From: Rapana venosa
Lineage: Eukaryota > Mollusca > Gastropoda > Neogastropoda > Muricidae
Reading direction: 5' to 3'
DNA: 64,000 bases
Assembly (NCBI GenBank): GCA_028751875.1
Contig: CM054153.1
Location: forward strand, 25,975,469 to 26,039,468
Under the pieces are notes generated by a model. It ran no database searches and had not been told where the DNA came from. It worked only from the letters and a program-made list of their open reading frames with translations. Below are positions 26,323-38,900 of the stretch, piece after piece (the first letter of the stretch is position 1; each line of letters opens with the position of its first letter). The position numbers were made by a program, and so were the translations under genes.

Positions 26323-29300
26323 GTTTGAATATATTACATATATGTATATATATGTTAATCATGTCTCGTTAGATATAGGCTCAACATAGACAACAAAACA
26401 AGACAAAAAAGTCTGACTTAGCCCTGACAGGATCCTTAGCCAGTGCTAGGCGGGCCATAAGCTAAGGGTTGATGGTGTAGCTGTCCCAACAGATCCGCAC
26501 CCTGAAGAGCATGTTGGAGGAGGAGAAGGAGCTCAGCAAGGACCTGCAGAAGCGTTTGGAGGCCACAGCCTCGGAAGATGACCCAGGGTCGGCCGAGGTG
26601 ATTGAGGTTTTCTCCGCTTTTTTTGTCCCTACTGAAGGTTACAGTTCAAAAGTGTGGGGAGAATTCTTTTACTGAAGCAATATGTTTTTGAGTTTCATGT
26701 TCACAGATGGTTTTTTGGTACTGGATGTGACACGTGGAATCAAAAATGAAAGAAATATTTTTATTTGTTGTACATTTTCATTTTTACATAGGCTACACAT
26801 GTATGTCATAGCGCATTTATGTGAATGTATTTAGTGTACCTTTATTCGCATATGATTACAGAAGTTCACTTTTTTTTTGTTCTTACCTTGTGGGGGTTTT
26901 TTGTGGGGGTTTTTAGCAGAGGAAGGGGTTAGTGATTATGAAGTGCTCCAGCAAAAAGTTGTAGAATATATGCTTTAAAACAGTGGGAAGAATGACCTTT
27001 TTCCCAGGCACCTCTCCTCTCTTCCTGTGGCTTAGTACAAGTTTTATTGCATTTATAGAGAATTCCACACACGCTAGTGATACTTCATTTGCTGTGTTGT
27101 TGAGTGTTAGTGTTTTCCTTTCTGTATCCTCCACTCCCAACCTGTCATTTCTTTTCCCTCTTGATTCCGTGTGCTTCATTCTACTGTGAGCTTTTTGTAG
27201 TGCGAGTTTTAACACAGCACAGGTAAAGTAACATACAAGCCATTGATAGTGCTTGTGTCCCAAGTGGTCTATGATTTTGATACATGTAGCAGAAGTCAAC
27301 AAGACCACACCTGTGGTTGTGATGTGAATAAACTCCCAGTCAAGGATTTAGCTTTACTTTACGTGGACAGAGTTCATACTGTCTAAAAAGAAAGAACAAG
27401 TGTAATTTGAAATTGGTTGAAAGGCCTGAAAGAAAGATTTTTTCCTTTGGTTGTTAGTGTTGTTGTGTTGTTTTGGTTTGAATTTTTTTTTAAATTTTAG
27501 TGGGGGGGGATCTATAAATTTTGCTCATGTCTCAATATGCATTTCGCTTCAAAAGTGGTTTTTTTTGGGTTTTTTTTGCTTTAGTGGAAAAAGCGTTAAG
27601 TAAAAAATAAATCTAATCATGATTCACAACTACAAAACAAACAAAAAGAGAAAGAAGGATTGAGACCAGCACTAGGTTACTTTAGGGACAAGCTAGAAGA
27701 AAGAAAAAAGAAGGGATTTTGACAGTTCTGTGATAAAATTCCACCCATCCCAAATTCTGAGTTTGAGAATTGGCTGATAAGACTATGCAATATTAAAGTT
27801 AGCTGTTTGTGAAAGGGACTTACTCTGCCATAGACTGTATAAAAGTGTAATGTGTGAGAAAATTGCCATGTTTTTCTTATTAAAGTACCTTTTGGAGCAT
27901 TGCCTGCTGCTAATCACCTCTTGCATAACTGTCAGCCTGCTTGTAGCGTTTTCCACACTGTGTGTTATGTTACTGTGTGACACTGCACATTGTCTGATGA
28001 CAGAACTCTGGTTTTTACAAGTGGTAGTTTTTTTTTACATTAAAGTCTCAAGAAGTTGTTTAAAAATTGCATGAAAGAATACCATGAACTGTAGAGTTTC
28101 AATGTCGTTGTAAAATTGAGTGCATGTTGATAATCGGTGTTAATGTTGTGGATGATTGACGATCGCAGGCAACTGCCGACATTGATGGTTGGCGGGACAG
28201 TGATGAAGATGACACAGGAGACGCTGATGGTGAGTTAAGTTATCACTGTAGGGATTTATCTGTAGAGAAGAAAATACGTAGGGGCAGAGCAGGAAAAGGG
28301 AATGAAAATGATAGAAGGAAGGAGAGAACCAAAAAAGTAGAAATTTGAACTGCTGGTGGGGTATGAGATGGCCTAGTGGTTAGTTTTGCACTCGCAGTCT
28401 AGTGGCCGGGGTTTGAGCCACCACCAAGGTGCCCGTTCAAGGGGATTTTCCCCCTGGAGTTAACATCAGTGCCGACTCCACTCCTCTGCAAGTCCTTTGG
28501 ATGATACTTTAAACCGATGATACTTAAAACATCTCGTGTGCATGTTAAAATGCGTTCAGCAGTTTGGAAGAGCAGGCCATTGTGCGCTGGCTGGAATAGA
28601 TGACAAAATTTATAAAATGGCATGCACTTTTGTGTGTCATGTATAGTCATCATCTCTGTAGTCGGAATGTGGCTGCCTATACAAAATCTCACCATTTGTG
28701 AACTGTATAGCTCTAGCTGAGGAACAGAGAAGGGAAATGGTAAATGAGTTAGTTTGCTTTGGGGAGTTACAAGTGTGTCTGCCTTTTACTTTCTGTTTCG
28801 AAGTTTGCAGGAATAAGAACAGTTGTTTTGTAATGAAGTATAGTGTGACATTTATATCTACAGTGTAGTTGTATAACCATGCAGAATTTAGCTGTTTATT
28901 TTAGCTTCATTGTGTGATAAAGAGTGATGAGGATTGACCCTGTGTGTGCATGTGTGTGTGTGTGGTTCTCTCTCTTTCTTCTTTCTTTCTTTCCATCTTT
29001 GTCTTTTTTTGTCTTTTTTCCCCCCTGCCATACTCTTCCTCTCTATAATTGTCCATCATTTTATTCTGACTTTCATTTTACCATGCTCTTTAAAAAGAAA
29101 CGATTACATTCTAGAGTGGGAAGGTGACCCTGAAGTATGATTGTTTGATTTTATCAGGGAAAAAGAGGAAAGGAGGGAAAGACATGAGCGACAAGCAGAT
29201 GGTGGCCATGCTGAGGAGTCAGATCCTGACCCTGCGGCAGGAGAACGACCAGCTACGCAACAACGCACAGGTCAGTTGGAAGCCGGGGGGGGAGACAAGG

Positions 29301-31484
29301 GATTTGGAGGAGTAGACGGCTTGATGTGTATAATACACTTGGTTATGGTGCTGCAAGGTGGCTTGGGGTAGTGTAGTGGCAGTGTATTAGAAATACCTTG
29401 ATTTAGTACAGGTTTTGGTCAGGTCAGAAACCTCCATCTGTGTGTTTTCCTTCTCCTTCACTCCCTTGCTCTTTGTTTTTTGGTTGTCTGTTTTTGTTGT
29501 TGTTTTATCAGCCTATTTGACTGTGATGGTTGTATCATAATGCTGATATGAAGTCTGGTTGTGTTCACGGCAAAACTTTTTTTTTAATAAGAAGGACAAA
29601 CTGCCTGGAACATAACCAGTTTGTAGAATTGGTTAAACGTCTGGGGAATGATTCTCAGATTGTGCAAGACCTGAAAAGACTGTTGTCTAGAGTTAGGCCC
29701 CTTTAGGCTTTATGAGATATCACAGCCTTCAGAAATGCCTACTGTTTCAAGTCTTGCACATAGTTTTCACTACTTCATAGTGTGTCATTCTTTTGTTCTC
29801 TGTGTCTGAATAGATCTGCACTCTGCAGGTGGCAAAAACAGTATCATGCGTTGTTCACGTAGACATATTTATTTGGCTGTGACATTGCTAGGCAGTTTCC
29901 ATTGAGTTGGCAGCCAGTCACTAGCCAGTTCAGACCATCTTCTATTTATAAATCAGCCACATTTATGAGGGAGCGGAAACTGACTGAATGCATGTGTTCT
30001 ATAGAAACTGAGAAAAGGTAAGAATGGAACTTGGGTTCTAGTCAGCTGCAATCCAGCATAATGTGTTTATTGCACTATCTGCTGTTAGTGTGGTATTTAC
30101 TTAGTACCCACCGCTTGCAGTCTCTGTGTTCATCACATGAACTATATATATGCATCACATTTATTCATCACTTGTTCAGGACACATCTTGTTTCAATCTT
30201 TGATCTGCAGTGTTTTGTTCGTCTGTTGTCTCATGTTGATGATGATCCAAACGTGAGAGATATAATTCAAAGTCTATTCTGACTTTAGTGGACTTATTTT
30301 GACAAGTTATGTTCCAAAATTTCAAGACAGCTGTCAGAAATAAAATTAAGAAATAGTGTCCTAGTGTAAAAACAAAAACAAAAATAAAAGAAAATTTTTT
30401 TTTAAATGGACACACAGTTGTGGAATATGATTTTGATAGAATGTAACAAAGTGTTTTGAGTGTGATGTTTTTTATAATTTTTTTATGATTTATCTCGACA
30501 CTTCAGTAATCTTTTCAGAAATAAAAATGGCGAAATAGTGTCCCAGAGTGGAAAGAAAGAAAGAAAGAAAAACTGGGCACACAGTTGTGGAATATGATTT
30601 TGATAGATTGAACAAACTGTTTTTGAGTGTGATGTTCATTTTTTATATTTTTTATCTGAACTCTTCAATGATCTTTTCACTTGTTAGAGAAGTTGCTGTC
30701 AGTTGTCTTCAAGGATTAGTAGGTCTGTATTTTGGGATTTCTAGGTGAGGTGTTGGTGACTTTTTAAAAGTTTTTATTTTCATCAATGTAACTATTTTCT
30801 TTCTGTGTTCTGTTTCATTACAACCAGTATTTGTCTAAATGGTCATATAGCACAACATAGAAGTCAGACTATTGATTGCTACTAGGATTACACAACTACT
30901 ATTCATTATTACTAAGTGTTTTATTGGTAGCATTCTTATCCTTGATGGTGAAATTGAAGGATTGTGTAACAGAAAAAGTCTATGATTACTGATTTAGCAT
31001 TTAAACTTGATTGGAGCCTTCGAAGAAAACAAACCTTGATCAAAGAAATAGTGTCGTTTCGGGGGGGGGGGGGGTTATAGATATAAAATGTGTGACTTTA
31101 CAAGAAGTGACTGATTTTCAACAAAAATGTCTTCTTCATTTTTTTTCCTCTTCATATGTTGAGCAACAAATTTTCTCAGTTTCATTTTCTCCCATGACTT
31201 TGTTCTTTGACCTAACGAAATGTCACCTGTACATTTCCAGGGAAAAGCTTACAGTAGATGCAGAAACAGTTGGTGGGTATCCTATCCAGCCAGTGCTATG
31301 GGATGATGACTTGAGCATGTTGTGCATTGTAGATATCATAGCAAAAAACATTGTTTGCCTGTCTGCATGTCAACTGTGAGAGGTTTTTAAACCATAATGT
31401 TTTGCGTTTTCGTCTTCTTCTTTTTTCTTTTAAATTTTTGTTTTTTAAGTAAATGGAGTGATTTTCATCAAGAAATTGTGTCAG

Positions 31485-31547
<63 letters not shown>

Positions 31548-32489
31548 AGAGAGAGAGAGAGAGGACTTTGCTTTAGAGGAAACCTAATTGAACAGAAAGT
31601 ATGTGAAGCATCCCAACAGAAGTCTGTGTGGATGGGGAGGAATGGGTGTGTGAAAATGTTTGTGTTTGTTATATGACACACTTATGTTTTGTTTTTTTAA
31701 AAGGCCTTTCCTCAGAAAAAAAACAACCAAAAAACCCCTATCAAACATTCCCTCCGTTTTTCTAAAAAAATACTTTCCAACAGTCTGGCCAACTCTGTAA
31801 TATCCTTTTTCAGCCAGAGAATATCAGAACCAAAGCCACATTTCAGCCACAGGTGTGATGTTGAATATATCTGGTGTAGGACCTGAACCAAAATGAATGA
31901 ATGTCAGGTTTATGTCATTATCAACAGGCCTGATGGATACCAGAAAGTTGTTGTTTTTCTGAAAGTCGCATTGAGAGAGAGTAAAGTAACCTTCACTGGA
32001 AAGATCTGTGGCATCTTTTTTACCATTACCATCCCAGTCTTCTCTCTCCCCTTCATCATGACTGTGTGCAATCACTAGGAAATGCTGTTATGTCAAAAAA
32101 CAAAACAGTTGGCATGGTTACTCCTATTTGCTGATGAAGTGCATGAAAACGCTTGTGAATGTCTGCCTTTTTTTTTCTTCTTTTTTTTAACCATAAAAGA
32201 TTTTCCATGTTATAGCGGGTATTTAATCTTCCATGTTATAGCAGGTTTTTAATCTAACTTGAGATTTTTTTTTTATAATGTAGTTTTGCAGCCTATTTTA
32301 GAAATATCCCTGAAACATGCAAATGACATTAGCTCTGCTATGCTATGCTATGCTCTGCTCTCTTCCCATCCCCTCTTCATGAACTGAATGCAGCCTGTGG
32401 AACACATTGCATTGTTCTTTGTTTTGAAGTATTATGTGATGATGAAGGTGGCTTTTTTCTCTCCCTCTCTCTCTCTCTGCCATAGGTCC

Positions 32490-32557
<68 letters not shown>

Positions 32558-32866
32558 TTCCAGTATTTTTTTTTAGGTTTCATTTATTCATGATGATTCT
32601 TTGTCTGCATTCATGTTCGTGGACAGATGTTTTGCATGCATATATTGTCTAGTGAATGTGCAGATCTTGAGAAAATAGATAAGGGTTAATTTTCTTTCTT
32701 TTTTGTTGTTGTATTTTGTAGTGAATGGCATCAACTGCAAAAATATTGATTTTTTCCCTTTATTTTTGAAGAAACTGACAGGGCCAAGCTTAAGATTTGA
32801 AATCAACATATAGAATATAAGTAGGAGTAGAAGTTGCTTTTTGTCTTGTGGGTTGTTTTTTTTCTC

Positions 32867-32907
<41 letters not shown>

Positions 32908-32909
32908 GT

Positions 32910-32945
<36 letters not shown>

Positions 32946-35900
32946 AGAGGGAGGGGGGGAGGGTGTTTGGGATTGGTGAACAGATATTCCCATTAAAATA
33001 TCTCAAGGTTGCACACACCCCCCCCCCCCCCCTGACAAGTTGTGCAAGGGGTGAAAGTTGAGAGATTTTTTAATGGGAATATCTGGTCACCATTTGGGGG
33101 GGGGATTTACTACTGAGTTTCTACTTTGTAGGCTCCAATTCTTATGAAGGGTGGTTGAAAAGGCAAGGACAGTGTTTTCTCTGCTAACTTTGAACATGTG
33201 TGTCAAGTCATTTTAAGTTGTTGCTTGTCTTTTGTAAAAACTTTTTTTTTGTTCCTTTTAATTAAAAAGAAAAAAAGGATTTGCATGAATCATCTTGTGC
33301 TGCTGTATAGTGATTATGCATGTCAGCCGTTTGGTCCTGCAGTGTTAAAGTGCTGACACTGAGTGACCTTTCCCAGCTGCAAAATACTGTGTTGTTTTTG
33401 GTCATGCTAAAACAAGATTGTCGTGTTAAATTGACCTCGTACCTTATTGGTAGTTTGGTGCTAATGGCAATCATAGACTGTGGTTGAAATCCATGTTTGG
33501 GCATTGTGCAAAAATTTTATCATTATTGTTATCACCATCATCATCATTGTCATTATTATCATCTTGGTTATTGTCATAGAATAGTGTAATTTGCAAATAT
33601 TTTGTGGTCTATTTTTTTTTCTTCTTTTCTGCTTTACCAGTGCATTTACTTTTGTTCTTAACATTTTTTGGTTTGATTGATTTTGTTTGTTATTTTTCAT
33701 TTCTGCAGATTTGAAGATTGGGTATTGAAATTATGACTCTTTGAGGGCTTCTTGAAAATGAGAAATTTTGTTAGGGGCAGTTGTTTTTTTTTCATTTATT
33801 TATTTATTGTTTCTTGAAAATGAGAAATTTTTAAGGGGCAGTTTTTTTTTCTTTTCTTTTTAATTAATATATTCATCTCTTTATTTTATTGCTCATAGCT
33901 TTTAATGACTTTTGTTGTTAACTGTAACGAAATGGTTATCAAGCACAAAGATTGAAAGGATTGTGCTTTCTGTTTGCAGCCTATAAGAAGATTGTTTGTT
34001 CTATTGGAAACAGGTTGTTCATTTTGAAAAAAAGGAACTGTGTTTGCCATCTGTCCCCAGTGAAATAGACTGTTGGGTCTATTGAAGGGACACAGTGCAG
34101 AAATCCAGCATAACTCAGTCAAGGGTCCAGGGCCCAGTGCTAAAGTTAGCCCCTTCTTTTTACCAAGTCCAGCCAGTTTTTGCTGTAATTAGCACCAGCT
34201 GGGATGGAATGGATAGCAGCTGAGAGGAGCTGAAAGTGGGGGAAACTGACAGCTGTGGGAATGGAGTATGCAGTTCATTCCAGTCTCACACATGGATTGG
34301 GACGAAGTGTCTCAGTTTGTAAGGCATCAGATTCAGAATCGCAGCATCCAGATTTTTAAAGTGCCACTTGTTAAGGTGGTGGTTTTCCCTGGACTTCACA
34401 GTGTTTGTGGTTCCAGTCCCACTGCGCGTTCTGTAGATGAGGCTGTAAATTTAAGATACTTGTGCAAATGCACACAGAATGTCTTGAACATGTATGGAAA
34501 AAAAATCCAAACAAAACCCAACCTCATATCTATTTCTGGTGTAGGAGTAGGTTAATGACAGCCGATTTATGGACAGTTTGAATATAACTAGTATTTATCT
34601 TCTTTTTTTAATTTCAAGGATGATCAATGAGCATTCATGTGCTTTTTTACATCCATTTACCGTGTGCATCTAGTTTTGTACATTTTGTCATCCATGCTCA
34701 CTAGCAACTTGGCCCACTCATCTGGGAGGCAGAACAGGTTTTAACATGTTTGCACATGGGATCTTAGTTTTTAGCCTCACGCAAAGGACTTTTGACTTTT
34801 GGGGGAGTGGAGCCGGTATTCATGATAACTCTAGGGGGAAAAATTCCCTTGAACAATGCAATCTGTTTGTTTTAATGGTTCAAAAGAAGACTTTGAATAT
34901 GTGGCAACAAAATTGCCATCATTAGAAGCATGTTCTCTGTCTTGAGTGTATTTCAGACAACTTACAATAACAGCAGATTGCTCTATTGATTTCAAAGTTT
35001 GATACCAAATGATTGAATTGGGCACACTTTCCACTCTTAGTCTAGTCCCATACTGTGCTAGTCTTGGAAATATATATACAGTGCGGTTTGTTTGGAATAT
35101 ACTATGCAGTTTGTTTGGAGTATACTATGCAGTTTGTTTTAATCTTGCACTGGAAGTAGGTTGTCCAAGTGCGATGACAAGAACAAGAAGCGTTTGCTGT
35201 TATAGTATTTCAATAGGCAGACTGTTCTGTTCTGGTTTTTAAGTGGCAAGCTGTATCACTTTCTCTGTACCTGATTTCCCTCTCTTTTTTCTCCTTACAG
35301 GTACAGGAAGCTAGTTCTTTGACAACTGTTCTTCTGATTTATGTAGGGAAAACATGTAGTGTTTATTTTATTTTCTTATTTTGAGGATAATGGGTAAAGC
35401 TTTCATGTGCTTTTTATTTTATTTTACATCCAGTCCCTGTGTGCATGGAGTTATCCATTCCCAACGGTAAACAATGGCCTACTCTTCCAAAAGGTGGAAC
35501 AGGTTTTAACGTGTGCAAGATGGGGGGGGGGGGGGGAGGGGTGAATGTAAGGTGTGTGTGTTGGGGGGTGGGTAGGGGGGTGTGTGTTTTGCATGCATTT
35601 GCACACAGGACCTTGGTGTATAGTCCCATCTGAAGGCACAGCATGCAGATCCAGCATAACGCAGCTAAGGGTCCAGGGCCCAGTGCTGAAATTAGCCTGC
35701 CCTTTCCTTTTACCAAGTCTGGGTGCAGTCAGTTCCTGCTATGATTAGCACAGGCTGGCCCCAGCTGGGCTGGGATGAAATGGATAGCAGCTGAGAGCAG
35801 CTGACAGTGGGGGAAACTGACCGCTGTGAAGGACTTTTGGGGAAGTGGGGTCAGCACTGAAAAATATCCCCTTGAATGGGTGTCTCGGTGATTGCTGGAA

Positions 35901-38900
35901 GCCAGGTCGTCAGACCACAACACTGTAACCACCTGGCTATCCAGTCCCGTTTGTTGCTGTATATGTGGAAAATGACTGTATAGTGTTGCTGTGAGTGTGG
36001 ACAGTGGCTGTATTGTGATATGTGTGTGGATGTGGCAGGGTCTACACAATGGATTCCAAGAGAATGTGGCACAGGCCTCGGGACAGTCAGCCGGTGGTGA
36101 CTCTGCTGACGGCAGACAGCAGGCTGCTGCCCTGGAAGCGGAGAGGCAGGAACTCAAAGCGGAGATCCTCAGGGTGAGAAACCTCACTGACCTTTTGGTT
36201 TTTTTCCTGTCGTAGCAGTTTATCGGGTAAATGGAGTGTGTAATATCTTTGGAAATGTCCTGAATTGTACTGAAGTCAAGGCATGTAAATGTTCACTCAT
36301 CCACTTAGTAGACATGCTCAGTGCTGCTTATCGTTAGCTTTGGAAGAACGAGTGCTCTGGCCACTGAGCTGTCCTGTCCCAAAGTGTAGCATAAGCTAAG
36401 CAACCAACAACAACAACAAATCAGGGATCATCAATTTAGCATTCAGCAAATAATAGTATGCATTTCCTTCAGTAAGCTTAAAAATAGAACTCTTGGTCAC
36501 AGTCCTGTAGAGAATATTTTGAATGACAGCTCAGTTTCACCTGTTTTAAAAATTGTTTGTTAAAATAGTTTGGGGGGAAAGTGCATTCAGATGCGTGATT
36601 CCCCCATGGGGATGCCAGGGGCTGGTCAGTATAAATAGCATTCCCACCTTCTGGTCATTCTGTGCAAGGAATTCCCTCTTTTCTATCTGTGTCTTTGTTT
36701 GTCTTGTTCCTTTTCTTCCTGTCACCACCTTGTCTAATTCCTGCCTTCTTGGTCCATTCTCCTGGGGGGTTCTTTCTAGAAAGACTTGAAAGATTTATTT
36801 TCTCCCATGCCAAAGTCGGATGCACTGGGTCTGACTTGTCAGGCGCTGAATGGCAGCGCATTGTATTTTTGCTCATATGCACTTGACAAAAAAGACGGAA
36901 GATGTATGATTTGGAGCATTTATTTGAATTTTCAATCTGTTTGCATCTATCTATCTGCAGTTGAAGGAAGCGGCAACATCGCAAGAACTGAGCGGGGCTT
37001 TGGGGCACGAACAGCTGGTCCTGAGCAACGCCCAGCTGCAGAGGGAGGTGGAGTCGCTGCGCAGCTCGCTGCAGTCCACGGAAGAGGCCATGGCTGGGCT
37101 GCAGGAGCAGGTGAAGACGTTGGAGAAGGAGAGGGCCACCTTGCCCTCCGACAAACTGGCGGTGATGAACTCGGCCAAGGTGATGGAGGAGGTGAAGTTT
37201 GACGAGGAGGGCTTTGTGGACGGCCAGGACCTCACCAAGGAGGAGTTCCTTCAAGTAAGAGTCTGGGGGGGGGGGGAGTGAGTGGCAGAGAGGAACAGGT
37301 GGTGGGGAGGGGTGGGGGGAGAAAGGAAAAAGGTTTTGGTGCAGTGTGTCCTTACATAGGATGTGGAGAGTTCCGTCTGGAGATCCTCTAAAGTCAGAGT
37401 ATGGCTGCCTATATGGCGAGGTGCTTGAAAAGAGTCACACATGCAAACTTCTCACCCAGTGTGCATGTAATTACCACTTGTTAGTCAGTAATTCCATGTG
37501 CTGGAGTGAAAAATGTAAACACGGCACATATATATATTTGTTCTTCGGCTAGAGCTGTGAGGTTCACCAGTGGCGAGATTTTGCCATATGTGACCGTTTT
37601 TGCCCACCATTGAGGTAGCTGCATAGGGGACGGGATAGCTCAGTGGTTGGAGCACTCGCTTTCCCCCAGCCAAGTTAAGCAGCGTCGAGCGTGGTTACCA
37701 GTTGGATGGGTGACCGTTTGCACGCCTTGGCTTCAGTACAGTTTCCCCAGTTCACCCAGCTGTAAATGGGTACCTGCCCTCTTTAGGGTCAGGGAAGGTA
37801 AAGCAGCGAGGGAGAGGAGATGGGCGCCGCCCTCAATATGCTGGCCCTAGAGAAGTGAGGTCTCTGACGCCTCGCTCCCCTACGACCTTATAGGTTATGG
37901 GACTCCTTTACCTTTTTTTTTTAAGGTAGCTGCATTCCGACTTTGGGAATAATACCATGATGAAAATCTTCATTATATGAATTGACTCCTGCAGGCCCAG
38001 AACGAGCAGTTGAAGCTGCAGTGTGGGCTGCTGACGGAGGAGCTGAGCAAGCTGCGGTCAACGTTTGACGCCATCCTGAAGGCAGGGGACAACCTGCAGA
38101 CCGACTACGACCAGCTGCAGGCCGAGAAAGAAAAACTGCATGACCAGCTGGAGGTGGTGCTCAGGGAGAAGGAGGAGGTCAGTGCTGGGGATGATTTTGT
38201 GTACACACATGTGTGTGTGTGTGTGTTTGTATATAGATTCAGTGTGGGTGTGTGTGCTTGTGTATTGTTGTTCAATTTAAAGTCTGTCCACACTTTGTGG
38301 TATTAGACTGGAAAAAAACACCATATAAACAAAAGTGTGCATTTGCACTTGTGTGTGTTAGCACATGTGTGTTTTGTAGGCCAGGGTGTTGAGACCTGGA
38401 TGACTGTGAATAGTTTAGTTTTAATTTGTCATTCCTGTTTTGAAGTAAGATACAAGGAAAAACAAACTCATTCGTGTTTTGACGTAAGATACAAGGAAAA
38501 ACAAACGCATTCGTGTTTTGACGTAAGATACAAGGAATAACAAACTCATTCGTGTTTTGACGTAAGATACAAGGAATAACAAACTCATTCCTGTTTTGAT
38601 GTAAGATACAAGGAATAACAAACTCATTCATTTTACTCTTGGTGTCTTGTTCACTTTCATTGATAGCTTGTCTTGGTGTTTTGGCTTTGTTATGTAGCTG
38701 CACAGTTTTGATCTGAACTTTCAGTTTTAATACCATGACTATTCTGATTGAGTGTCTGTGGTTGATGAGACTGCAAATGTCATGATTGGATTGGTGTGTG
38801 TGTGAAAGAGAGAGAGAATTTTATGGAATGGATGACAAAATTTACAAATCCGCCTGTACACAGGGACTGGACGTATAAAAAGAAAAAAAGCACGAGTGCT

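Larger units (their letters stand above)
23184..26492 (+). other. Intron 9
   Basis: Contains the 23-bp array, three SINE copies of two families and AT repeats. The block 24010-25020 is T-rich with GT and poly-G runs and no recognisable feature; 25450-25870 likewise. Confidence 0.75.
29271..36038 (+). other. Intron 12 (6.8 kb)
   Basis: Contains a tandem duplication, GA and GT microsatellites and three SINE pieces. Blocks 29280-30290, 31680-32480 and 33120-34080 are T-rich with no recognised feature. Confidence 0.75.
37255..37994 (+). other. Intron 14
   Basis: Filled with nested SINEs. A G-rich stretch lies just after the donor (37265-37325). A family-A-like tail piece at 37385-37470 (TCAGAGTATGGCTGCCTATA) resembles one at 62475-62640. 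Confidence 0.8.

Noticed and set aside
26913..27308. 131-codon minus-strand frame in intron 10
   Set aside because: No motif, no codon bias, and the opposite frame is also open; likely chance.
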